Assembly (NCBI RefSeq): GCF_036884295.1
Contig: NZ_CP145608.1
Span: 2,046,001-2,110,000, forward strand
DNA from: Brochothrix thermosphacta DSM 20171 = FSL F6-1036
Lineage (GTDB): Bacteria > Bacillota > Bacilli > Lactobacillales > Listeriaceae
Direction: 5' to 3'
Length of the DNA stretch: 64,000 bases
Positions 55,585-64,000 of the stretch are shown here, one piece after another. A program made the position numbers and the translations under genes. Each line of letters starts with the position of its first letter. Positions within the stretch are counted from its first letter, which is position 1. The notes beneath the pieces were generated by a model. The model was not told the DNA's origin. It ran no database searches and saw nothing but the letters and a program-made list of their open reading frames with translations.

Positions 55585-56328
55585 ATGGTAGAAGCAGTTA
55601 AAACCCACGATGGCTGGTATTGCCTTCATGATTTCCGCACAATAAATTGGGCAAAATGGCGTATTTTAAGTTCTGAAAAACGTTCACAATTAACAAATGA
55701 TTTTATCAACTTCATCACTTCACTTGAGAACGTTAGTGCTGAAAATAATGGTAGCCACTATTTCTTTGATGTTACTGGTCACAAAGCAGACCTAGGTTTA
55801 ATGCTTTTACGTCCTGAGTTAAGCGACTTAAACAATGTTGAAAATCAATTCAATAAATTGGAAATTGCTGATTATTTTGTACGCACACATTCCTATATTT
55901 CTGTCATTGAATTGAGTACTTACTCAGGCGATTCATCAAATCCCAAAGTTATGAAACACATCCAAAATAGACTTTATCCGCAGTTGCCAAAAAATAAATA
56001 CGTTTGTTTTTATCCCATGAATAAAAAACGTGATGGCGATGATAACTGGTTCCGTTTGTCGATGGAAGAGCGTCAAAAATTAATGTATGATCATGGCATG
56101 ATTGGTAGACAATACGCTGGGCAAATACGCCAATTCATTACTGGCTCAATTGGTTTTGATGATCACGAATGGGGTGTTACGCTTTTCAGTAATGATGCTC
56201 TTCAATTCAAAAAAATCGTCTATGAAATGCGTTTTGATGAAGCGAGTTCTCGATATGGAGATTTCCCTTATTTTATGGTTGGTGTTCATTTACCAAAAGA
56301 AAATATCCCCACTTTTCTTTCACTATAA
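55585..56328 (+). CDS. hemQ: coproheme decarboxylase (chlorite-dismutase family)
   Basis: Final step of the coproporphyrin pathway: decarboxylates coproheme to heme b with peroxide. 247 residues from ATG 55585, behind GAGGAGAG; an upstream in-frame ATG at 55483 is rejected. YPMNKKR holds the catalytic Tyr143 and KLMYDHGMIGRQYAG the proximal heme His170, matching the spacing of other HemQ proteins. DFPYFMVG closes the active site. Divergent from hemH-hemY. Confidence 0.96.
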   Translation: MVEAVKTHDGWYCLHDFRTINWAKWRILSSEKRSQLTNDFINFITSLENVSAENNGSHYFFDVTGHKADLGLMLLRPELSDLNNVENQFNKLEIADYFVRTHSYISVIELSTYSGDSSNPKVMKHIQNRLYPQLPKNKYVCFYPMNKKRDGDDNWFRLSMEERQKLMYDHGMIGRQYAGQIRQFITGSIGFDDHEWGVTLFSNDALQFKKIVYEMRFDEASSRYGDFPYFMVGVHLPKENIPTFLSL

Positions 56329-56416
56329 AATTAAAAAAATGAATCCTTAACTGCCTATATATTAACGAAACGTGGTAGACTAGGTATAGGTATGCATAAA
56401 ATTTAAGGAGGATTCT

Positions 56417-57289
56417 ATGATTCAATTAATTGCAACAGATATGGACGGAACATTGCTTGGAAGTGAGGCTAAAATCACTGATGATAATGCCCGTGCTATT
56501 AGAGATGCTCAAGCAGAAGGTTTTAAAGTTGTTGTGGCAACCGGAAGAGAATACGCAAGTGCTTCTGAGCTTTTAGCTGAAAAAAAATTGGAAAACATTC
56601 AAATGATTTGTTTAAACGGTGCTCAAACGCGGTCTGAAAAAGGCGAGTTAATTGAGGAAATCGTTCTTCCATCTAAAGAGATATTAGCTGTCTATAACGC
56701 TATTAAAAATGAGAAAGTTATCTTTCAAGTTTACACATCAGATGATGTTTTTGGCGAAAAACGCGAAGAAACAATCAGTCTACTAACTGAATATTTTTTA
56801 AGTATCAATGAAGAAATGACTAAAGATGGTGCTGAGAAGCTTTCTACAAAATTTACCGATGCTCATATTCCTCATTTTGTAGATGACTTCCAAGAATTTT
56901 TAAACACCTATACTGAAAATAGTTTCTTGAAAATTATTGTTTCAGGATATCATGCAGATATGATTGGTTATTTGAGTCCTAAATTAGATCATATTGAAAA
57001 TATTGCTATTTCTGCTTCTGGTGGAAATAATATCGAAATCACACATATAAATGCACAAAAAGGAATTGCCTTAACTAACTTGGCCGATAATTTAGGAATT
57101 GATATTACTAATGTAATGGCTCTCGGTGACAATCTAAATGACATTTCTATGTTATCAATCGTAGGGCATTCTGTTGCTATGGGGAATGGTGTACAGGAAG
57201 TCAAAAATACTGCGCTTTATACTACAAAACCAAACTACGAAAGTGGCGTTGCTCACGCAATCGATAAATATGTTTTAAATAAAAAGTAA
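56417..57289 (+). CDS. Cof-type HAD-superfamily hydrolase
   Basis: A 290-residue HAD phosphatase. LIATDMDGTLLG has the nucleophile Asp, VVVATGRE is motif II, and MALGDNLNDISML motif IV, with a large C2B cap between. Cof-type enzymes dephosphorylate sugar phosphates, FMN or PLP. The substrate is not known. AAGGAGG upstream. It is followed by thiD with a 32-bp gap, so a vitamin-related phosphatase is possible (inference). Confidence 0.93.
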   Translation: MIQLIATDMDGTLLGSEAKITDDNARAIRDAQAEGFKVVVATGREYASASELLAEKKLENIQMICLNGAQTRSEKGELIEEIVLPSKEILAVYNAIKNEKVIFQVYTSDDVFGEKREETISLLTEYFLSINEEMTKDGAEKLSTKFTDAHIPHFVDDFQEFLNTYTENSFLKIIVSGYHADMIGYLSPKLDHIENIAISASGGNNIEITHINAQKGIALTNLADNLGIDITNVMALGDNLNDISMLSIVGHSVAMGNGVQEVKNTALYTTKPNYESGVAHAIDKYVLNKK

Positions 57290-57321
57290 ACCAATCGAAT
57301 TATTTAATAGGGGGATTTTTA

Positions 57322-58134
57322 ATGTCAATCAAAAAAACACTAACCATCGCCGGTTCTGATTCTAGTGGCGGAGCAGGTTTACAAGCTGATTTAAAAACAT
57401 TTCAAGAGTATGGAACATTTGGTTTTTCTGCAGTAACTTCAATTGTAACCATGGATCCTGATAATAATTGGAGCCATGGTGTAACAATCATTGACTCTGA
57501 AGTTGTTAGGGCAGCTCTTAAAACGGTTCTTTCTGGTGGGCCAGTCGATGCAATGAAAACAGGTATGTTAGGTTCTGTAGAAAACACAAAAGCCGCAGCT
57601 GACGCAATTGAACAACATCAATTAAAAAATGTTGTTATTGATCCAGTTATGGTCTGTAAAGGTGAAGACGAACTTATGCAACCAGAAAACGCTGCTGCTA
57701 TCCGTGATTTATTAGTTCCCTTAGCGACAGTGGTGACACCAAATCTATTCGAAGCAAGCCAACTAGCGCAGACTGCTCCTATTACCGATCTTGAAGGTAT
57801 GAAAGTTGCGGCTGCCAAAATACATGCTTTAGGTGCTAAATACGTTGTTATTAAAGGCGGAAAAGCCTTGCAAACTGATAAAGCTATCGACTTGCTCTTT
57901 GATGGTAGTAACTACACTGTATTAGAAGCTCCAAAGGTACCTGGTAATCATAATCATGGTGCAGGTTGTACATTTGCAGCAGCAATTACTGCAGGACTTG
58001 CTAATGGTATGACTGTTTCAGAGTCTGTTGCTAAAGCAAAAGACTTTGTTACTGCAGCAATTAAAGATGGTTTTGCGCTTAACCAATTTATTGGACCTGT
58101 ATGGCACGGTGCATATAACCGTCAAAAAAGCTAA
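57322..58134 (+). CDS. thiD: hydroxymethylpyrimidine/phosphomethylpyrimidine (or pyridoxal) kinase
   Basis: A 270-residue ribokinase-family enzyme. LTIAGSDSSGGAGLQADLKT is the ThiD/PdxK N-terminal motif; DPVMVCKGEDEL, YVVIKGGKAL and NHNHGAGCTFAAAITAGLA (with the catalytic Cys/anion-hole region GAGC) follow. In this group (ThiD1/PdxK-like of Bacillus) it may phosphorylate HMP in thiamine synthesis or pyridoxal. No other thi genes are adjacent, so a pyridoxine-kinase role is as plausible. Confidence 0.9.
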   Translation: MSIKKTLTIAGSDSSGGAGLQADLKTFQEYGTFGFSAVTSIVTMDPDNNWSHGVTIIDSEVVRAALKTVLSGGPVDAMKTGMLGSVENTKAAADAIEQHQLKNVVIDPVMVCKGEDELMQPENAAAIRDLLVPLATVVTPNLFEASQLAQTAPITDLEGMKVAAAKIHALGAKYVVIKGGKALQTDKAIDLLFDGSNYTVLEAPKVPGNHNHGAGCTFAAAITAGLANGMTVSESVAKAKDFVTAAIKDGFALNQFIGPVWHGAYNRQKS

Positions 58135-58157
58135 TTATAATTAAGGAGGACATTTAA

Positions 58158-58712
58158 ATGTCTCAGGAACACCACCCAAAGAGTAAAAAAAATCACGTTG
58201 GTTTAATCATAACAGTCTCTATTCTAGCCGACATATTCATTCTACTACTCTTTTTCTCACCACTTGTTGGATACAGTGGAAAAGTATCATTCGATCTCTA
58301 TCTTTTCCCTCGATTCAACGCTGTGTTTAACAGTTTTACTTTCATTTTCTTATGCTTTGCATTGTGGGCGATTATTAAGAAGAAAAACATTAAATTACAC
58401 CGCGGCTTTATCTTAGCAGCGTGGGTAACGACAATGCTCTTTTTATTCTCTTATCTTACATTTCACTTTCTCCAAAGTGAACCACCTAAATTTGGTGGAC
58501 AAGGTGTTGTTCGTCCGATTTACTTCTTTATTTTAGTAAGTCACAGTATATTAGCTGCACTTGTTGTGCCACTTGCTTTATTTTCTACATGGTGGGGTTG
58601 GTCAATGCAAACAGTCAAACATAAAAAAATTGTTCGTTGGACAATGCCTATATGGCTATATGTTAGTATAACTGGTGTAATCGTTTATCTCTTTATGGCA
58701 CCCTATTATTAA
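58158..58712 (+). CDS. DUF420 membrane protein, CtaM/YozB-like
   Basis: 184 residues with five hydrophobic segments. FPRFNAVFNSFTFIFLCFAL, LHRGFILAAWVTTMLFLFSY and SHSILAALVVPLALFS with conserved His are the DUF420 features. In Bacillus and Staphylococcus the homologue CtaM is needed for making aa3-type terminal oxidases (established for YozB and CtaM). This implies such an oxidase elsewhere in the genome. AAGGAGG upstream. Cotranscribed with thiD, gap 23 bp. Confidence 0.88.
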   Translation: MSQEHHPKSKKNHVGLIITVSILADIFILLLFFSPLVGYSGKVSFDLYLFPRFNAVFNSFTFIFLCFALWAIIKKKNIKLHRGFILAAWVTTMLFLFSYLTFHFLQSEPPKFGGQGVVRPIYFFILVSHSILAALVVPLALFSTWWGWSMQTVKHKKIVRWTMPIWLYVSITGVIVYLFMAPYY

Positions 58713-58723
58713 GGTGCTTGGTA

Positions 58724-59260
58724 ATGACACCTATCACAATTACTAAAAATGATAGCTCTTATCAAATTACACCTCGCTGGGCGACACCAGACGACTATCA
58801 CTCTGTTTGGAACCTATTACTGCAAAAAGCTAAAGCGTTCAAAGAATCAGGTTCTAGTCAGTGGTCAGCGTTGTTAGATGGTGTTGACTCTCATAATACA
58901 AAATATCGAATAACTAATAATGAAGTTATGGTTTATGAATATAATAGTCAAATTATTGGTGCTGTGATATTACTTCACGAACAAAGTACTTGGGACACTA
59001 AACTATGGGGAAAAGATAAAGCCAAAGTCTTTTATATCCATCGTTTAATGGTTAGCAATGAATTTAATGGTATGAATCTCGGTTCACACATGTTAAAACA
59101 CATTGAAGAGATTGCAGAAAGTTTATCTATCTCTTCACTAAGACTAGATTACTTAAATAGCAATAAATTTTTAAAACAGTTCTATACAATAAATGGTTTC
59201 ACTGTTAAAAAAAAGCATCAAGAATTTACTACAATGCAAAAAGCAGTTTCTCTCAACTAA
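58724..59260 (+). CDS. GNAT-family N-acetyltransferase
   Basis: 178 residues. HRLMVSNEFNGMNLGSHMLKH is motif A with the acetyl-CoA loop, and LRLDYLNSNKFLKQFYTINGFTV is motif B. ATG 58724 follows AAGGTG by seven bases; the in-frame TTG at 58718 is rejected. It is immediately downstream of the DUF420 gene. The acceptor is unknown. The 3' end of the gene forms one arm of the terminator. Confidence 0.87.
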   Translation: MTPITITKNDSSYQITPRWATPDDYHSVWNLLLQKAKAFKESGSSQWSALLDGVDSHNTKYRITNNEVMVYEYNSQIIGAVILLHEQSTWDTKLWGKDKAKVFYIHRLMVSNEFNGMNLGSHMLKHIEEIAESLSISSLRLDYLNSNKFLKQFYTINGFTVKKKHQEFTTMQKAVSLN

Positions 59261-59283
59261 TTTTGAGAGAAACTGCTTTTTTA
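59238..59283. terminator. bidirectional terminator overlapping the acetyltransferase 3' end
   Basis: AAAGCAGTTTCTCTCAA pairs with TTGAGAGAAACTGCTTT, loop of about six, with A and T tails on both sides. It includes the last codons of the plus-strand gene and serves the convergent trhO. Confidence 0.9.
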
Positions 59284-60246
59284 TTATTTACCATCTGTTA
59301 TTAATAATAGACGTTCTTGATACTCTTCTTCAGACATATTATGGCGTTTAGTATAAATATTGTCTTCATGTACACGACATTCATGTGAACAACTTCCCAA
59401 GTATTTTAATTCATTTGATTCATTAGTTAAAATTTGTTTATTACAACGTGGATTCGCACAGTTAATATAACGTTCACAAGGTGTACCATCAAAATAATCG
59501 ACACCAACAATAACTTCTTCTACTTGGTTGATTGGAACTGATATGCGCTTATCAAAGACGTACATTTTACCATCCCATAAATCGCCTTTAACCATTTCAT
59601 CTTTACCATAAGTAGCAATACCACCATCAAGCTGTCCAACATCTTTAAAACCTTCACGTACAAGGTAACCAGAGAATTTTTCACAACGAATACCACCTGT
59701 ACAATAAGTAACTACTCTTTTTTCCATCAATTCATCTTTATGATCCTGAACCCATTGAGGTAACTCACGGAAAGAGCGTATATCTGGGCGAATTGCGCCA
59801 CGAAAATGCCCTAAATCATATTCATAATCATTACGAGCATCCAATACAACAGTATTTTCATCTAGTAATGCTTCACGGAACTTATCAGCATTTAAATACT
59901 CACCTGTTACTTCATGAGGGTTAATATCATCCTCTAACTCTAGAGCTACAATTTCAGTTCGTGGACGACAATGCATTTTATTAAAAACATGACCGTCTGC
60001 TTGATCAATTTTAAATTTTATGCCTTTAAATAGTGGATTCGCTTGCATATCTTTAACATATTGATTTGTTTTCTCTACAGTACCTGAGACAGTACCATTG
60101 ATACCCTCATCACCAATTAATATACGACCCTTCAATTCCAAATCCTTACAGTATGCCAAATGATTTTGTGCGAATTCTGTTGGATTTTCGATTGGTGTGT
60201 ATAAATAATAGAGTAAAACCTGGTAAGCTTCTTTTGTTTCTTGCAT
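59284..60246 (-). CDS. trhO: tRNA uridine-34 hydroxylase (rhodanese family)
   Basis: 320 residues. It makes 5-hydroxyuridine at tRNA position 34. An N-terminal acylphosphatase-like domain ([13 protein letters not shown]) is followed by a rhodanese domain with active Cys in [14 protein letters not shown] and a C-terminal cysteine-rich domain ([23 protein letters not shown]) likely to bind zinc. ATG 60246 follows AAAGGAG; the ATG at 60264 is rejected. Known as YbfQ/YceA in Bacillus and E. coli. Confidence 0.93.
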   Translation of the reverse strand: MQETKEAYQVLLYYLYTPIENPTEFAQNHLAYCKDLELKGRILIGDEGINGTVSGTVEKTNQYVKDMQANPLFKGIKFKIDQADGHVFNKMHCRPRTEIVALELEDDINPHEVTGEYLNADKFREALLDENTVVLDARNDYEYDLGHFRGAIRPDIRSFRELPQWVQDHKDELMEKRVVTYCTGGIRCEKFSGYLVREGFKDVGQLDGGIATYGKDEMVKGDLWDGKMYVFDKRISVPINQVEEVIVGVDYFDGTPCERYINCANPRCNKQILTNESNELKYLGSCSHECRVHEDNIYTKRHNMSEEEYQERLLLITDGK

Positions 60247-60499
60247 AAAAATAACTCCTTTCACTATATATATAATAGATTACAACTAATATATTATACC
60301 ATGAAAATGTCACAATAAACTAATATTTTACACCAAATTAATTTTGTGTATTACTAATAAGTACAGTTGCTAAATTGGTAATTCTAATGATACTTTGCTA
60401 TACTGTACTAGACTATTAGAAACATTCAAATACTTATAATTAAACTGTATTTTTAGTTTCTATCCAATGATAATAAAGATATTAAAAGGAGACTGACAT

Positions 60500-60964
60500 A
60501 TGTCATCATATAAAAATAATGATAGTACTGAACAAATTGCACACGAATTAGCACATACTTTTAGATTGGGCACTTTCAAAACAAAAATTAATGAATCGGA
60601 AACAAACTTAAAATGGTCTACGTATTTGATTCTTGATTTGTTAGCTGAAACACCAAAATTATCTGCTGATAAAATTTCAGAAATTTATCATATAGAATTA
60701 GAAAAAGTCAAAAAACAACTAAAAGATATGGTTAGTGAAGGTGTCCTTCGTGTCGAAACTAGCATCGAAGATAAAAAGTCAAAAAAATATTCTTTAACAG
60801 AAAGCGGACGTTATTTTTTAAAGAAAGCTCATCAAGCACGCCATAAAATTTATGAAAGCCTATTAGATGAATGGTCTGAAGCAGAGCGCCTCCAATTCTC
60901 TGGCCTCATTCAAAAATTCAACGGGGAACTAAACAAAACTGATTTTATGTCTCCAGTTAATTAA
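60500..60964 (+). CDS. MarR-like winged-helix regulator
   Basis: 154 residues. The centre (LKWSTYLILDLLAETPKLSA, SEIYHIELEKVKKQLKDMVS, then GVLRVETSIEDKKSKKYSLT) matches a winged helix with a basic wing, and the helices before and after could form the dimer interface as in MarR. No ligand can be named. Monocistronic with its own terminator. AAGGAG upstream. Confidence 0.8.
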   Translation: MSSYKNNDSTEQIAHELAHTFRLGTFKTKINESETNLKWSTYLILDLLAETPKLSADKISEIYHIELEKVKKQLKDMVSEGVLRVETSIEDKKSKKYSLTESGRYFLKKAHQARHKIYESLLDEWSEAERLQFSGLIQKFNGELNKTDFMSPVN

Positions 60965-61014
60965 TTTAGAAAATAAAAACACTTAATGTAGTAACCAAAA
61001 AAGCTAGACTTTTT

Positions 61015-61043
61015 ACAGAGTAGATTTTCTACTCTGTTTTTTT
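61015..61043 (+). terminator. terminator of the MarR-like gene
   Basis: ACAGAGTAG-atttt-CTACTCTGT followed by T7, perfect nine-base stem. Confidence 0.9.
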
Positions 61044-61059
61044 ACGTAGTTCCGCTCAT

Positions 61060-61505
61060 TTTCTTTATGAATTGAGCCACACTTTGCTAGTTTAATTTTT
61101 ATTTCATTTGAGAATGATGATAGTATGCTATATAATTTTCAATCCCTGATTTTAATTCCTGATATTTTTTATAGATAATGCCCTGGTAAAGTTCTAGTTT
61201 GAGTATGCTAAAGAAATTCTCCTATGGATAATTTCTAAGCAGTTTCGTTTACGAGACATACTTTGAAAAATATGCTTTTTTTAGTTCATTGTTAAAAACT
61301 TTCATTTGCTATCTCCATCCTTTATTTGAATAAAAAGTTCGATGATAAGTACCATCACTTTTTTCTCAATTGTTTATTTCAATGCAGTCATAACCGAATG
61401 ATCTCTTGGCTTCACTGAAATTGCAGAAGAGAAAATCTCGTTATTATACATCTTCATGAATGGATTTAAATAAAGTTTCTTAATAAGCAAACTCCCTGAG
61501 TTATT
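61060..61505 (-). pseudogene. decayed IS3-family transposase (OrfB C-terminal part)
   Basis: In shifting minus-strand frames, parts of an IS3-type DDE transposase can be read: KKLYLNPFMKMYNNEIFSSA (61481 downward), YSNKGWR-stop-QMKVF, QSMSRKRNCLE and ENFFSILKLELYQGIIYKK followed by LKSGIENYIAYYHHSQMK. These correspond to YLSPIMDLYNGEI, HSDQGWQYQM, QSMSRKGNCLDNA and ENFFSILKTE of intact relatives. At least two stops and two frameshifts are present, and no terminal inverted repeats or upstream orfA were seen. It is a dead remnant between the MarR-like gene and the rRNA operon end. Confidence 0.8.
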
Positions 61506-61564
61506 TTTTCATAATATATAAATATTTTCAGGTCTAATTTTTTGGGGAGCGGTTAATATTTTCG

Positions 61565-61592
61565 AAAAAAAAATACCCATAAGGGTATTTTA
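61565..61592 (-). terminator. terminator of the rRNA operon
   Basis: Minus strand AAATACCC-ttat-GGGTATTT then a T-run, just after the last 5S gene. Confidence 0.85.
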
Positions 61593-61597
61593 AGTTT

Positions 61598-61713
<116 letters not shown>

Positions 61714-61716
61714 CTT

Positions 61717-61832
<116 letters not shown>

Positions 61833-62090
61833 CGTTTTTTTGATGCCATTCTCTTAGTAAGCTGTGTATTTCGTTGTTGTCTTATCGTCTCAATTGTCAC
61901 ATACCATAAGTATGCTCCTCAATCGACTCAAAGCCGTCTAGAAATCCTTCGCTTCATAAGTGAATTCATCTCACTTGCTTGGATAATATGAAATTATCAA
62001 GAGAATTTGCACTCTCAAAACTGAATACTTATTGATATAGAAAGAATTTGCGACAACCAATCGTCATTTTCGCTTTTTTAAAAATTAATA
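61833..62090 (-). other. 23S-5S spacer
   Basis: 258 bp with no tRNA gene. It contains the minus-strand CAGTTTTGAGAG element and short complementary stretches typical of rRNA processing stems around 23S. Nothing else recognised. Confidence 0.7.

Positions 62091-64000
<1,910 letters not shown>

Overview
The window is low-GC Firmicutes DNA. The most likely source is the Listeriaceae, probably Brochothrix. This is an inference from gene content and synteny: secA2 sits divergently beside a p60/Iap-type NlpC/P60 hydrolase as in Listeria; a coproporphyrin-type heme pathway (hemQ, hemH, hemY) lies near pta; and a pssA-dedA-psd operon encodes phosphatidylethanolamine synthesis, a lipid reported for Brochothrix but not typical of Listeria. 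Nothing in the sequence names the species.

Layout. 1-6.6 kb: oxidoreductases, an MFS exporter and small regulators (Lrp/AsnC, Rrf2). 7-14.6 kb: cell-envelope and sugar-phosphate genes, with glmS behind a clear glmS ribozyme, deoB, a maltose-type O-acetyltransferase, and the cdaA-cdaR-glmM operon for c-di-AMP and glucosamine-1-phosphate. 15.5-16.1 kb: five tRNA genes (Glu, Val, Tyr, Gln, Lys). 16.2-22.3 kb: a hydroxyacid dehydrogenase with an in-frame stop, a HesB-like protein, a TetR-MATE efflux unit and pyruvate oxidase. 22.4-28.9 kb: DJ-1, psd/dedA/pssA, a LuxR-type solo regulator, YceI, a Gfo/Idh/MocA oxidoreductase, luxS and cutC. 29.1-31.7 kb: two tandem DUF915-like lipoproteins and a zinc-ribbon acetyltransferase. 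31.7-37.8 kb: a complete beta-glucoside/cellobiose PTS locus (IIA, ROK kinase, IIC, IIB, GH1 enzyme, RpiR regulator) with a repeat-rich 648-bp gap. 37.9-42.6 kb: a heterodimeric ABC exporter and small proteins. 42.7-48.4 kb: secA2, the LysM/p60 hydrolase, and an intergenic minisatellite. 48.4-61 kb: lactonase, a thioredoxin-like protein, ywdI/ywdK/pta, heme genes, HAD, thiD, ctaM-like and trhO. 61-64 kb: a decayed IS3-family transposase and the 3' part of an rRNA operon (two 5S genes, partial 23S), read on the minus strand.

How the genes fit together. GlmS (under ribozyme feedback) and GlmM supply UDP-GlcNAc for the wall that the SecA2/p60 pair probably remodels, and CdaA makes c-di-AMP beside GlmM. 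Pyruvate oxidase yields acetyl phosphate, which Pta interconverts with acetyl-CoA. The heme genes and the CtaM-like protein indicate an aerobic cytochrome oxidase whose structural genes lie outside the window.

The most unusual features are: the 27-bp minisatellite with 81-bp higher-order units behind the p60 gene; a 36-bp motif found twice in spacers that can be read either as a conserved peptide or as a hairpin; two tandem 5S genes whose differences are largely base-pair compensatory; an in-frame TAA in a hydroxyacid dehydrogenase; and paired palindromes in two leaders. I did not find a complete new defence or mobile system.
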